Origin: Quillaja saponaria
Taxonomy: Eukaryota; Streptophyta; Magnoliopsida; Fabales; Quillajaceae
Length of the DNA: 64,000 bases
Direction: 5' to 3'
Assembly (NCBI GenBank): GCA_029379385.1
Contig: CM055615.1
Span: forward strand, 124,001 to 188,000
The number at the start of each line of letters is the position of its first letter. The stretch's first letter is position 1. The notes beneath the pieces are model-generated. The model had not been told where the DNA came from, searched no databases, and was given only the letters and a program-made list of their open reading frames with translations. Below, one piece after another: positions 1 to 11,571 of this stretch. The translations under genes and the position numbers were made by a program.

Positions 1-360
1 AATGTTAAGATGGATGACAGGACATACAAGAAAGGATAGAATAAGAAATGAGGAGATTCGTAGGAAGGTGGAAGTAGCACCTATTGAGGAGAAAATGAGG
101 GAGAATCGTCTACGTTGGTTTGGACACATCCAACGTCGGCCAATGGACGCAGTAGTTAAGCAAGGTGACATGGTTCAGGTGCCAGGTGTTAGACGGGGAA
201 GGGGGAGACCGAAACTTACATGGGAGGCAGTCATCGAGAAAGATATGGCTGTACTAGGAATTAATGAAAATCTTGTTTTGGATCGATGCGAATGGAGGAA
301 AAGGATTCATATAGCCGACCCCAACTAGTTTGGGATTTTAAGGCTTAGTTGAGTTGAGTA
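1..360 (+). mobile_element. LINE retrotransposon 3' end (reverse-transcriptase ORF C-terminus)
   Basis: The reading frame from the window edge to the stop at 326-328 encodes the C-terminal tail typical of plant non-LTR retrotransposon polyproteins: a basic stretch, the RWFGHIQRRP motif, then RRGRGRPKLTW, a DRCEWR motif and the ending IHIADPN. After the stop comes GGGATTTTAAGGCTTAGTTG and then a short GTTGAG-type tail ending near 360, which fits a LINE 3' terminus. The frame is open at position 1, so the element continues upstream. It lies on the same strand as the APD gene and probably sits in one of its introns. It is certainly 5'-incomplete here; activity cannot be judged. Confidence 0.85.
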
Positions 361-717
361 TTGATGCAGCACCAAGGTATTTTAATCGAAGGGACAAATC
401 AAAAGGGACTGTTTTAATAATTCATCAAAGCTGTCTAACAATGGAAAACTAGGGATCAGTATACAGACTTACTGTCCTCACTCCTCACTTCATGATCCAA
501 GCATTAAGATTGAAGGATATATTTCAGTTGTTCCTTTTCTTCATATAAGAAGCAAAGTGTATTCTTTTAATAGTGATAAACAACTTCCACTGTCATATGG
601 AAGAAGATAGTTAATCGGTTGTTACTTGTTACGGTATAACCCTGTATTTGGAGGTTGTTACTTTGGTGTACAAAAGTTAATTTTTGGGGTAGGATGGGAG
701 TAATAATGCTGGGGCAG

Positions 718-2651
718 AATGTTCCAAGTGAATCAGACATGTAAATATCTTCAAATAGACAAATCTATTACTCCTGATTCTTTTATATCTACATTATATC
801 AAAGCAGTTATGATATAAACTTTGTCATCACCAATCGTCACTTGAAATCTGATCATTGCATTGAACAGGTAGAGTTGAACATCAGAGCGAGGGCCTTTCT
901 TTATAACACATCTGAAGCTTACTACCAATGTGATTTGTCTCGCGGCTCATGTGGTTTGAGCATTTTCTTTCCTGATGGAAATGCAGCTGTCTTAACATCT
1001 CCTGATCCAGAGGTAAGATTGTTGATCACACATCTCTCTATGCAGAGTACTTCCTGAACCTTCTATAAGCTGAGAATGTGATCACAGAGCACTGACACTT
1101 TTAATGCTGGAAACAACTATTTTCTCTAGCTTGGCAGCTGATATAACCATATAATAATAAGAGCCTATGATGGACAGTTTTTGTTGTGATAACCTATTAC
1201 TGAATAGGTTCTTATCCCATAAAATTCGTTTGCACATGGGTAAATATAATTTTCATCTTCCCAATGAATTGAATTTCTTTATATCCCTCAGAAATCTCAT
1301 TTACAACTCAGTTCCTGATTTTCTTCTATGTGTTGCTTCAGACCAAACACGGTGACGAATGGTATGTCAAATTGTCCTATGGACCAAGATGGATCACATA
1401 TATTCTTGGCATTGGTATACTTTTTAATTTCTGTCGTCTTTTTTTGTATGACGGAAAAGTGTTTGTATATGATTTTATACTTTAGATTTTATCCTTGCAG
1501 GCGGCATGACTTTCCTCATGTTTGCTGCCTACAACTTTTTGAACAAGATCCATAATACCCTTGAAAACACAAGAAGAGCTCAATATGGAGAAATGACATC
1601 TGAAAGGGCCCCTCTAATTTCTCACAAAGATGATCTTTCAAGTTGGGGTTCATCATATGATTCCCTCTCACATGATGAGAATGATTTTGAACAGTCCCTT
1701 ACGGGCCTTTGTGTTGAAGGGAAGTCTCTAGGAGATGGTGAAACCAGTAACAATACTCGTCGTCTTTGTGCTATTTGCTTTGATGCTCCTAGGGACTGCT
1801 TTTTCCTTCCATGTGGGCACTGTGTGGCTTGTTTTGCGTGTGGAACTAGGTAATTTCTTGCATGTTTCTCATCTATATCAAATTCAGTTTGGTAATTTCT
1901 AGACTTTTAGCCCCTGAACAAAGTTTAGGTTACAAAACACAGATGGTGGCAGATTTGAAAACACATTCTTGACTTGTGACCTAGCTGGCATTAACTAGGT
2001 TGGAAGATTAACAACTTCACTGTTCTTCATGCAGCATACATTTGGGGATTGCAGTATATTATGCACATGATTAACTACTGATGTTTTTTATGGAATGTTG
2101 TAGCATAACCATGTTCTGGGGCGTTTTTCTTCGGATTAAATATTGCTTGAAGAAGCCCAGTCTAACTGAGGAAAACTATTTATGGATTAACAACCGATTG
2201 TATCAGAAAATGTTACTTGGCAAGTGGCTCTATTTGTTCCTTCCTATATTTGTGTTGCACCATCAGAGTTTGTACACTATTAAGAATTTAAGATGTTTAA
2301 AAGTTTAGGAAGAAGTCATTATTGCTAACTGTTAGAAATCTTATTATTATTTTGCTTCTTTTTTCCTTCTCTAATTTGCTTCTCACTTGGAACTTTTCTG
2401 TTAGACTTCCTTTTTCTAGGAAAGCTTATTAGACCTGACTGCATTGGGTTTTCCATTTCACTAGTAAAAATAATAATTTGATACCATACAGCATGTATTT
2501 TGCTGCATGCATCGTAACAGGTTAACCCTTGAAGAATCTTCTACTTCCATATTTGACATAATCTCATCTATGCAGAATAGCGGAGGTAGATGGCACTTGC
2601 CCTGTTTGTAGCAGGAACATGAAGAAGGTGAGAAGGATTTTTGCTGTCTAA
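718..2651 (+). CDS. APD-type RING finger E3 ubiquitin ligase, 3' exons (partial)
   Basis: Four exons of a RING E3 ligase of the ABERRANT POLLEN DEVELOPMENT family: about 718-1012, 1342-1414, 1501-1849 and 2576-2651. Introns are GT-AG and the phases join cleanly (0, 1, 2). Exon 1 holds [19 protein letters not shown], part of the conserved lumenal/extracellular region. Exons 2 and 3 hold [17 protein letters not shown] and then [13 protein letters not shown], the last membrane segment. Exon 3 ends with the first half of a C3HC4-type RING ([19 protein letters not shown]), and exon 4 completes it ([19 protein letters not shown], stop). Introns fall inside the RING, as expected for a real gene. The start of the first exon is uncertain: acceptors at 717, 727 or 868 are possible, and the family match favours an exon reaching at least to about 780. 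The N-terminal half lies upstream or outside the window. APD proteins are membrane-anchored ligases that act in pollen mitosis in Arabidopsis; that role is inferred here. Confidence 0.85.
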
Positions 2652-4440
2652 GATGTGTCTAGTTTCTTGGCAAAGATTAGACGTGAAAAACATAGATAAG
2701 TTGTATCTACACACACCATTGCTTTGATCCTCCCTGGAATCATAGATTTAATCAACATCTAGTTAATTATCAGGGTAGCCTTGGGCTATTTGCTCAGAAA
2801 GAAAAGGAATTTGTTATTGTTTTTACTGTGGGGTTTCCAGTTTCCACCATGTAACTTGGTGTAAGAAAACCTAAATACACACATACAAGGTATATAATTG
2901 GAAGGTTTTTATGTAATTTCATTTTCTTTTCCCCCTTACAAAGGGGCAAATTTCTTCTCTATAGGGAGGTCAATTTCTTTTTTTTTTCTTTTTTTTAAAT
3001 ATTTTTTTCTCTTTTCCACCTTCCATTGTTAAATTAACAAACAATTATTTTGTGGTGACCACCATATGCTACACATGAACACAAATCCTTTCTTGCTTCA
3101 AATAGCTACAAGTATAGTTTGGTCTTTGGGGCAATATCTATCTTGGCCTGAAAATGACTTGCTGCACTTAGAAAATACAAGAAGGCAAGTTGAAGACGTT
3201 TTTATTTATTTATTTAAATTCCCATTTTCTTTGTGGAGAGGAAATTCATATTGACAGCATGCGGCCCCCCCTGGCCTGTTTCCAAAGAATTATCCAGGAA
3301 CATAGAATCTAATTGTAGACCATGCTTTTCAATTCCATTTCACATTATTATAATTTACAAATAAATATTAGTAGGAGTAAATTTCTCTCACTCTTTCCTT
3401 GTGGCTCAAGTTACAAAATTTAATGCAAAGTACTTTGTTTTTTTTTATTTTTTTTAATTATTATTATTCTGACTTATTCTTACCCCTTGTTGATAGTTAT
3501 TTCACAAACTAGCGTTGTATTTTTTGATATACTGTTTCTTTTGGTTTAGTTGTCAGTTCGGTTAACTTATAACATTTTAACTAATTATTTTTAAATTATC
3601 AAAGGCATGCAATCTATAGTGACACTAAAACATTTAGAAAGAAATGAAAGGAGCACACGTTCTTATCACAATGCCAACCTTTTCGGGTATATTTTTATTT
3701 ATATACCACTCAAATCATCAGCAACAATTGTACTAAATATATTATCTTAATAAGTTTGTAAATTAATATTGATTTATTTACTATTTTGGTTTCTAAAAAG
3801 ATTAATTATTTTTTATTTTGATTCTTGAATTTTTCTAAATAGGTTCTCCAAAATTTAATTTTTTTTTTCTATTTTGATCCTCTATAATTTAATTTATTTT
3901 AATTGAATTTTTAATCAAATTGAGATGAAATCTCACGAAATTAGCTAACATATATATATTTTTTAATTTTTTATGAGATTGATGAAAAAAATAAATATTA
4001 ATACATGAAAAGAAAATTTACATGAATATCAAATCATTAGAGAGTTTTATTTTCTTAATTTAAAATGTTGCATCTGAATTTTTTTTCAAAATTAAATTTT
4101 TATAGATAAATTTTTTTTTTTATGTATTTTTTTATTATATCAACTAGTTATGTTTTGTTTTATTTAAATTTAATAGTTTTGGGTTAACTAAGAATTCAAT
4201 TTTAAAAAAAATAAAAATTAGAGGACTCAGATAGGAAATTAAAATTTGAAAAATCTTAGTAAAAAAATAAATTTTCAATGAAAATGGTATAATATCTAGA
4301 GACCAATATAGTAAATAATCATTATTATTTTAAAATTTTCTTACAATATTTTAATGGTACTTATTAAAGTATAATAATTTTTATTTAAAATAAAATTTTC
4401 TAACAAGTATTTTAATATACTTATAAGATTTTAAAAATAG

Positions 4441-4960
4441 AAATTAGATTTTTCTATTCAATGTCTATTGGGCACATGATAAGGAGTCATTAATAAGTAT
4501 GTAAACACCCTTATTCTCTCAATTTTTTTTATAGGAGTGTGTTCCTATTTAATTTATTAATGTTGGAGTTTTCTTTTTATACTAGGACGCTAATACCCTT
4601 AAACTAAATTTAATATTTATTTAAGTAATTATTGAAAATATATTTTTAATTCGGATTAAGGTTAGGGTTTAGGGTTAGAGTTACGGTTAGAACTAGGATT
4701 AGAGTTAAGGTTAGGATTAGGGTTAGGGATAGGGAGATTTATTTTAATATATTTTTTTATTAATTTTAATTTTAATTTTAAGAATTAAAATTATATTATA
4801 AATAATTATTTAAATAAAAATTAAATTTAGTTTAGGAATATCAGTGTTCTAGTATAAAATGGAAATTTCAAGAATAATAAATTGTAACATATTCCTATAA
4901 AAAAAAAAAGTGTTAAATATTTCTTATCATGTGTCCAATAGACATAAAATAAAAAATATA
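4441..4960. mobile_element. Foldback/MITE-like inverted repeat with telomere-like loop
   Basis: Two arms of about 170-190 bases are imperfect reverse complements. The left arm runs from ATGTCTATTGGGCACATGAT (4461) through TATACTAGGACGCTAATA to TAAACTAAATTTAATA. The right arm, read on the other strand, runs from ATGTCTATTGGACACATGAT through TATACTAGAACACTGATA to TAAACTAAATTTAATT. The spacer (about 4655-4735) is a degenerate array of TTAGGG/TTTAGGG-like units. Exact ends and target duplications cannot be fixed because the flanks are also AT-rich. It has no coding capacity, so it would be a non-autonomous element. Confidence 0.7.
4655..4735 (+). repeat. Interstitial telomere-like repeat (degenerate TTTAGGG)
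   Basis: About a dozen imperfect 6-7 base units of the form GGTTAGGGTTTAGGGTTAGAG with variants such as TTACGG, TTAGAA and AGGATTAGG. TTTAGGG is the usual plant telomere unit. It lies in the loop of the foldback element, so it is more likely part of that element or a short interstitial repeat than a relic of a chromosome end. Confidence 0.75.
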
Positions 4961-5285
4961 AATTTTTTATAATATTTATTAATATAGTTAGATTGTTATT
5001 TGAATATTGGTTAATGTAAAATTATATATTTTTAACAAATTTTATAATACTCATTAAAAAAAAACTAATTTCAAGATACCGCAGCAGTCTGAAGTCTGAA
5101 CTGTCCAACGTACACTTGCATCCATAGTTACCAGTTTCTATATGTATCTATTATTAACCAATGGAAACCTCCCCGCCACGTCACTGATTACCAACTTGCC
5201 AATTTTTCTGAAAACCAAGATTTCATTTTTTTAAACTTCATCTCATTAAATTGCGTGGCCTCAAATCTAGTGGGCCCAATGGTAT

Positions 5286-5291
5286 CACGTG
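5286..5291 (+). promoter_or_regulatory. G-box / ABRE-like motif upstream of PDX1
   Basis: TATCACGTGTCAAC contains a perfect CACGTG core with the flank usual for ABRE-type elements. A second ACGT core (GCCACGTCAC) lies at 5175-5184. Both are within about 350 bases of the inferred transcription start of PDX1, where bZIP and bHLH sites commonly occur. Plant PDX1 genes respond to light and abiotic stress, which fits, but binding is only inferred. Confidence 0.45.
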
Positions 5292-5478
5292 TCAACTACT
5301 CCTTTATCCTGACCGTTCGATTAAAATACCAGCAGCTTGTATGATTGTATCTCACACAGGTTCAGAATCGGACGGTTATTATAGAGCTAAACCATGAACC
5401 ACTCGTGCCAACATCATATCCATGCCACGCGCCTTTCCTATGCGTCTAATCCACCTACCTCTGTCTATTCGACTCTCC

Positions 5479-5486
5479 TATTTAAG
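5479..5486 (+). promoter_or_regulatory. TATA-like element of PDX1
   Basis: TATTTAAG lies about 150 bases upstream of the PDX1 start codon. It is followed by a CT-rich leader (TCTCTCTCTCTT tracts between about 5530 and 5580) typical of plant 5' UTRs. Transcription would start near 5510-5520. The distance and leader composition support it; no other TATA candidate is as well placed. Confidence 0.5.
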
Positions 5487-5630
5487 CACCTCGCCTCTAG
5501 CTCTTTCTTCAGTGGTTCTTTCATTTTTACTCTCTCTCTCTTAAAGACTCTAACGCCGCCTCTCTCTCTCTTTCTCCTTATACAATTTAGGGTTTCTAAA
5601 TTTTTTGTTAGCAGCTCTATCCCTGTGGAA

Positions 5631-6560
5631 ATGGCAGGATCTGGAGTGGTAGCAGTGTATGGAAATGGAACAATCACCGAGACCAAGCAATCTCCTTTCT
5701 CCGTGAAAGTGGGTTTGGCTCAAATGCTTCGCGGCGGCGTTATTATGGACGTTGTCAACGCCGAGCAGGCACGTATTGCTGAAGAAGCTGGAGCCTGTGC
5801 TGTCATGGCTCTGGAGCGGGTACCCGCTGATATCCGGGCACAAGGTGGCGTGGCCCGTATGAGTGACCCACAACTTATTAAAGAGATTAAGCAGGCTGTG
5901 ACAATTCCAGTCATGGCTAAAGCTCGAATTGGTCACTTTGTTGAGGCTCAGATTCTGGAAGCTATTGGTATTGATTATGTGGATGAGAGCGAGGTTCTGA
6001 CTCTTGCTGACGAGGAAAACCATATCAACAAGCATAATTTTCGTATCCCTTTTGTTTGTGGCTGCCGGAATTTGGGTGAGGCGCTTCGGCGAATTCGTGA
6101 AGGGGCGGCAATGATTCGAACCAAAGGGGAAGCTGGTACTGGAAATGTAATTGAGGCTGTGAGACATGTGAGGTCGGTGATGGGAGATATAAGGCTTTTG
6201 AGGAACATGGACGATGATGAAGTTTTTACTTTTGCAAAGAAGATTGCGGCTCCGTATGATTTGGTGTTGCAGACGAAGCAGCTGGGAAGGCTTCCGGTGG
6301 TACAATTCGCAGCCGGTGGAGTGGCCACCCCTGCTGACGCTGCTTTGATGATGCAGTTGGGGTGTGATGGCGTTTTTGTGGGTTCTGGAGTCTTCAAGAG
6401 TGGTGACCCAGCGAAGCGGGCAAGGGCTATTGTTCAAGCTGTGACGCATTACAATGACCCGAATGTGTTGGCTGAGGTGAGCTGCAACTTGGGCGAGGCC
6501 ATGGTGGGACTCAATTTGACGGATAAGAAGGTTGAGAGGTTCGCCAGTAGGTCAGAGTGA
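5631..6560 (+). CDS. PDX1: Pyridoxal 5'-phosphate synthase subunit PDX1
   Basis: An intact intronless gene for a 309-residue PDX1 (SOR/SNZ) protein. PDX1 forms the synthase core of deoxyxylulose-independent vitamin B6 synthesis in the cytosol: it joins ribose 5-phosphate, glyceraldehyde 3-phosphate and ammonia from the glutaminase PDX2 to make PLP. The TIM-barrel landmarks are all present: [20 protein letters not shown] (35-54), [18 protein letters not shown] (60-77), the ribose-phosphate-binding lysine K97 in [11 protein letters not shown], and the second lysine K165 in [32 protein letters not shown] and [17 protein letters not shown] form the phosphate site. The length and lysine positions equal those of Arabidopsis PDX1.3. 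An in-frame ATG at 5394 would add 79 residues, but it lies upstream of the TATA-like element and the added part is low-complexity leader, so 5631 is the start. Because the key lysines are kept, this is a catalytic PDX1 and not a PDX1.2-type pseudoenzyme. Confidence 0.97.
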   Translation: MAGSGVVAVYGNGTITETKQSPFSVKVGLAQMLRGGVIMDVVNAEQARIAEEAGACAVMALERVPADIRAQGGVARMSDPQLIKEIKQAVTIPVMAKARIGHFVEAQILEAIGIDYVDESEVLTLADEENHINKHNFRIPFVCGCRNLGEALRRIREGAAMIRTKGEAGTGNVIEAVRHVRSVMGDIRLLRNMDDDEVFTFAKKIAAPYDLVLQTKQLGRLPVVQFAAGGVATPADAALMMQLGCDGVFVGSGVFKSGDPAKRARAIVQAVTHYNDPNVLAEVSCNLGEAMVGLNLTDKKVERFASRSE

Positions 6561-9339
6561 TGATTGAAAATGTCAATGTCTAGGCTCTAGCCTGGATGAT
6601 TTGAGGTATTGATGCTTTTGCAATCTGCAAATTGGAGAATTTACGTGTTACAACTGATGTTGCTGCTGTTTAATAATAAGCAATGTTTTCTGCACTAGTT
6701 TAGGTTAAACAGTGTTACGAGAAAGGTAGTAATTGGAATGTATTACCATCGTTGGGAACCATCTAAAACAACGGGGAAAAAAAGCATTTCGGTGTTTATG
6801 TATTCTTTAATTTTGGTATTTTAGCAGCATGTGGTCACAGTTATAATATTTAAATTTAGTTGCTGGCTACTGAGTCATGTTGGTTTTATGCTGGATGTGT
6901 AAAAGTGGAGTTGTATGAATTGTTTCTGTGCCTTCATAATAAACAATCATTCTTACTGAAATGTGATATATATTATATCAAGTTGCCAGCTGAAAGTTTT
7001 TGGAGCTTTGTTTTCCTATACATTCCTTTGTTTAGTAAGATTAGTAACAAGGTTTGCTGATTCTATAGTAGTAATATTACCTTCAAGCCCTTCAATTCCA
7101 TTCTGTAATTTCCATGAACATTTTTTTGGAGATTGTTTATAAGCTTTGAACAAATGACCTGACTTTCTGTTATGTTAATAACTTAAAGGCAAAGTTTCAT
7201 TTTGGTCCTCAAATGTTAATATGAAAATTCTCTCTACCTCACATTTAGGTCATTGATGGGGTATATTAAAAGTATAAGAAGTTTCTCTTTAAAAGGACCT
7301 CACTTTACCATAAGGAAGATTTCATAGATTTATGATCAACTAGATCTCTCTTTCAGGGTTAGGAGAAGGTCCACGTCTGACCTGCTCTTTGTTGTGAGAG
7401 GGGGTGTCTCTAGATAATTCCTACCTAAGTATTGGTCTTCCCGTAATTACAAGAATCGCTCTTTAAAGTACTCTGAATAAAGTGTTTAGTAGCTACACAA
7501 GGAGGACGAGGACCATTATCATCTGGTCAGTTCTGTCCATTTCAATACTTGCTGCAAGTGTTGGTGATGGTGAGGATCACCGTGTCATAGCAAAGATAGA
7601 AAAAAGATTCACCTGACCTATTTTTGGTTTTCGACAATAAGCACAGCTGAATTTTAACCCACGGAAACGGTCTTTATAGATTGAATTGTTTGCAACTTAT
7701 AGCTTCCAAAGTGACAAATATGATACCAAGGAGTGAGTAAATCATCAAAGGGATCACACTGGACACCCGGACCAAGTGGGCAAAGTCCTGAGTGCATCAC
7801 TGCTGCATAATAGCCTGGAAATTACTGTTAACACTCAAGCTTGGGGACTGTACTACTTCCAGAACCACGCACACAATGAAAACAATATCTTCTTGAAGGT
7901 GTTTTGGGATTTGAAAATTTCTAGAGAATAGGTTTCTTGATATTTTTGGTTCGACATAGGAAATTCAAAATAACAAACATTTCATGAAATATGCATCACC
8001 AACATCATCAGCGTTGAGAAGATTGTTGTGTTTGCTTGTCTGGTTTATTAGTTCGCATACAAAATTACAAACACAAAAATTGTTTGTGATTCGTAAAATT
8101 CTTTGCAAAGGTAAACAATAATGATATGATTGCAATCTTGTGTTTGGTTTTAGGTTGTCAGTTGTCTTAACTGGTACAGTACAGCTGAATTTTATTGAAA
8201 TTTTGTAGGTGGGTGTTGGATTGAAGTCAAGTTATTGGCTATAATCAACTTTTTATTTTTGGTTAGCTACTTTCTGTTCTTTCTTTCTTATCTGCTTGGT
8301 AATGAAAGATGGTTATAGAAGTTATTTATTTTCTTCGTTTGTCAATCTTTGTTCTTTCTTTGTTTCTATCTTTAGTAAATTCCACTTTTGAAGACTTGTA
8401 ACTGTAATATGACAGTGGGGAGTCAGCAGAAAGAGCATATGTGATCGCAGGAATTTGGATGCCTTTACTACAAACTTCTTCATTGATATTGTTATACTCT
8501 GTTCAATAAGATAGACCACCCTCATTCAATGATCCCCTCTCCACCAAAGTTCATTAAGCAGGCAAAGTTGTTACTTTTTGGGGACATCTCATGTAATTTT
8601 ATTAGAGCCTCATTTGGACTAGTTAGACAGCATTCAAAAAGTGTTGCAGAATCTTGAGGGACTAGGATTGGTCTTCCCCTTACAATTGAAAGGGGTTTGA
8701 AATAAGATTATACTGGAAATTGAGTCTCATATTGCTCTTCATTGCTACCTGTTACAGGAAGAACCAACGTCAAACTCTCAATGTCCTGCTGGAGGAACTA
8801 CTTGTCTATTTTCAGGTTACCAAAAATCAATGCTGTCTTCGGTCTCCTAGAAACCAGTACAGCTTCAAATGCCATTCCCTAGGAAGTCTATTTTGCAGAC
8901 AAACTTTCAAATTCTTCTACACGCCTGCCGTTTTGATGAATTATGTAACTTTAAAGAGTTAAGACAGAGAGGATAGAACTCTCCCAGGAGGTTCCAATGG
9001 AACTCTTCCTTCTCTATACCCACTTTTGCGTGTTACTGTTTTTTTTTTTTTTTTTTCGCTTGTGTTGCGTAGTTTTGGTGTTTCTGTGTGCACTTCTGTT
9101 CTGTACTTGTTTCATTGCTATGCATTCACTCACTTTCTGAAACTGGACAATGACAATCTGCTTGCTTCAGAACACTGGAACGTGTTCTTTGTTATTGCAT
9201 ATTATAAAAGCATTGGACTCTGAACACATTGAACACACGTGAAATTGCGAGGATTTGTCTTTGTAAAATACATTTGCAGCTTACTTTTTTCCCGGGAGAT
9301 CACTGAGGCTCAACGAAAGATTCCAAACATGAAACATGG
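6561..9339. other. Intergenic region between PDX1 and STR10
   Basis: The first 150-300 bases are probably PDX1 3' UTR. The rest is moderately AT-rich single-copy-looking DNA with no long ORF, no tRNA-like boxes and no clear repeat arms. The short ORFs of 60-80 codons here resemble nothing I recognise. The convergent gene STR10 ends at 9340 on the other strand. Confidence 0.5.
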
Positions 9340-10260
9340 TTATGTACCTCTGCCCACAGCCTGGAGGAGTATGAGCAACTGAAGGAAGTAGTAGGAGGCA
9401 CCCCCAATTGTAGCATACTCCAACTTTTCTTTTCCTTCAACTGCTGGGAAATCACTTTCCTTTGAACGATTGAAACCTCCAGCCAACCATCCCAGGTTTC
9501 TGTATCCTCCGTCATATAACTTTGTTACCGCCATCAAGGACCTGAGTCAGTCATTATTTTCAGCAAAATCACTTAATTTAACGGTCAATATTCTCTAATG
9601 AAATTAAATTCTTATGTCCTATAATGCCGTGGAATCAACCCACAAATCACAAAATTAATCTAATTGTCTTGTATATATATAAAAAAAATAAAAAAAGGTT
9701 GTTTGTTAAAATTAAAATTTTGATTTCTTATTGGTTTAAACTTCTAGTTGAAATGACGATAAATATGTGTAAATCTTGATAAGAAATTCTCACCTTAATC
9801 CTTCACCACAGGCTACAAGAAGTTTGCTGTCCTTATTGGGAACCGTCAGCTCCACTTGATCAAGAAAACTAGGATTGAGTGTAGTGAAGTATTGTCCAGT
9901 CCATAGTCCAATATAGCCAAAATGCACCCATTTCTTAATCAAAGTTAAGGGACTGTTATCAATGTCTTCCACAAACAGTGGCACGTGCAGAGACCCCTTC
10001 ACCCGTGCCTTCTCACTTTCCCATACTGGCCTGATGTCAAGGAGTAAGAATCCCTCAGAGTTCATAGCCATGGATGCATCTTTTGGTTGAATGGCCTTGA
10101 TGGTGCCGGACTCTAATAGCTGCCTTGCGTTGCTGTTGCTGGTAGACACTGCATTGACTTGAACTGTTGCTTTTCTCTTGGTTGTGCAGAGGAGTGCCTC
10201 ATGCTGTAGCCCATGTTTCAGAGTGCAGTTTTGGTATGGATGGTTCAACTGGATTGCCAT
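9340..10260 (-). CDS. STR10: Rhodanese-like domain protein 10 (chloroplast-type)
   Basis: Two exons on the minus strand, 10260-9794 and 9541-9340, joined by a GT-AG intron that splits the Arg codon of CGEGLRS. The product is 222 residues. The first 40 residues are basic and Ser/Thr-containing (LLCTTKRKATVQVNAVSTS) and look like a plastid transit peptide. The single rhodanese domain (about 45-185) has LLLDIRPVWESEKARVKGS (72-90), HVPLFVEDIDNSPLTLIKKW, YIGLWTGQ and the loop CGEGLRSL with the catalytic cysteine at 151, followed by NLGWLAGGFNR. The C-terminus has a hydrophobic segment (ATIGGASYYFLQLLILLQAV), a likely membrane anchor. The order and wording of motifs match Arabidopsis STR10 (At3g08920) better than STR9 or STR11. 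Rhodaneses can transfer sulfur, but the substrate of STR10 is not established. I chose the ATG at 10260 because the upstream extension lacks an ATG. Confidence 0.93.
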
Positions 10261-10468
10261 CTCTCCCTGTCTGTCTGTCTGTGTGATACGTGTACAAAAG
10301 GTTATCCTCCTATTTTGCAAGGTTTAGTTTGAGCCTCTGACGCATAGTAACGTTATCCTTTTGGCATTTCATGATATCTATAAAGGGCTACATGGCAATT
10401 TGATCGGTCACATCAGTGGCTTGATTCAATTGGGTCAGATGTCTAAAGTTTACAAATGTGTGAACATA

Positions 10469-11035
10469 ATAATAAGTGCGGCTGTGCAAGAAATTAGAAA
10501 AAATCGAATACTCGAATTGAATCGGTAATTCGGTTCGGTTAAATTTAGGTATTTTTCTTATTCAGTTCGGTTCGGGTAGTTAAATTTAATACCCGTTATT
10601 TTCGGTTCGGTTACGGGTAGTAGAGTATAATGCAAACGGGTACCCGTGGTTACTCGAAAATCAAAATATATAATTTTTTTTGTTATTTTTAATGTATTGT
10701 TGTATTAATTTATAATTTTATATTTTTATTTGTGTTGAATATGTTAATATATTATGTTTTTTGTATTTTTCTTTTATAATAACTAATGAATTTAAAAGTA
10801 TGAGGTTCAAAAATAAAAAATATATAATTTTTAAATTAATTTTAGTAAAATATTGATAAATTTCGGGTAACCGAATACCCGAACTAAACTAGTCATATTT
10901 TTTTGGTTCCGGTAAATTAGTGTAGTAACTATTTTCGGTTCGGTTCATAAATTTTATTATCCAAAAATTTTGGTTCGGTTCAAAAATTTATCATTACCCA
11001 GACCGAACCGACCCATACACACCCCTAATAATAAG
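10469..11035. mobile_element. hAT-type MITE with 8-bp target site duplication
   Basis: An element at 10477-11027 (551 bases) is flanked on both sides by ATAATAAG (10469-10476 and 11028-11035), the 8-bp duplication of hAT transposons. Its ends are imperfect inverted repeats: TGCGGCTGTGCAA on the left, and TAGGGGTGTGTAT when the right end is read inward. That is the usual hAT terminal form. Both subterminal regions carry many CGGTTCGG / CCGAACCG repeats in opposite orientation, which are possible transposase binding sites. The middle is AT-rich and noncoding. It is non-autonomous, lies about 200 bases upstream of STR10, and is absent from neither flank's gene structure. Confidence 0.85.
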
Positions 11036-11319
11036 ATGCCTTCATGTAAAATAACTTTTTAATATGGTAATCAAAATTTTCATGACCAAACGGTCAACAT
11101 TTTGCTAAGATTCTTATGTAGGGGTTATCTCATACTGGTCCAGTGTTCATTCCAGCTAAGTACTAATTGCTATCTTGGGATTGATCCTAAAATAGGTAGG
11201 ATTTTAGGAGAGAAGAGTTTAAATCTTACCATTTTTATGTAATTTTTTTATTTTAATAGTCAAAATCAGATAAATTCTGAAATCATATTTTTAAAAATTA
11301 ATTTTTAGACCGACTCACC

Positions 11320-11544
11320 ATGTCAACCCATGGACCCTACAATACACACTTTCCCAGTTTCATCCAATTTTCGTCTCCCAGCGGTGGACAATTTTTGGAA
11401 GGCGTCCAGACTTTCGGACGCCTCTGGTATATTTTACCACCGATGTTCCCCGGAGTGCCTTTTAGATCAGAGTTTAAGGGGTACAAGTTGGAGACTGTGG
11501 ATGTTGTGGTGAACGAAGAGGGGAAGAAGGTAAGCCGTTCTTGA
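11320..11544 (+). CDS. Unidentified short ORF, possibly a frameshifted gene fragment
   Basis: A 74-codon ORF beginning MSTHGPYNTHFPS, with a composed, protein-like middle (GVQTFGRLWYILPPMFPGVP and YKLETVDVVVNEEGKK). I do not recognise the family. Just before its stop, another frame reads on as KPFLIDLNQPAPLNVQ and stop (ending 11571), which continues the same style of sequence. The junction lies in AAGAAGGTAAGCCG, so a small insertion or a mis-called splice donor (GTAAG) may explain the break. An acceptor-like TTTTTAG precedes the ORF at about 11308. Base composition here is clearly less AT-rich than the flanks. It could be a small gene, an exon of a larger one or a pseudogene; evidence is not enough to choose. 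Confidence 0.35.
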   Translation: MSTHGPYNTHFPSFIQFSSPSGGQFLEGVQTFGRLWYILPPMFPGVPFRSEFKGYKLETVDVVVNEEGKKVSRS

Positions 11545-11571
11545 TTGATTTGAATCAGCCGGCACCGCTCA

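Larger units (their letters stand above)
2652..5278. other. Intergenic region between APD and PDX1
   Basis: AT-rich DNA without convincing coding potential. The first 300 bases are probably 3' UTR of the APD gene. From about 2900 on there are many homopolymer tracts, and the only defined structure is the foldback element listed at 4441-4960. Short ORFs here are not supported by codon pattern or homology that I recognise. Confidence 0.6.

Noticed and set aside
5394..5630. N-terminal extension of the PDX1 reading frame by 79 codons
   Set aside because: It starts before the TATA-like box, covers the CT-rich leader, and the protein from 5631 already has the full family length with K97 and K165 in place.
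5550..6449. 299-codon ORF on the minus strand opposite PDX1
   Set aside because: It is the antisense shadow of a strongly conserved coding region; the translation shows no family motifs.
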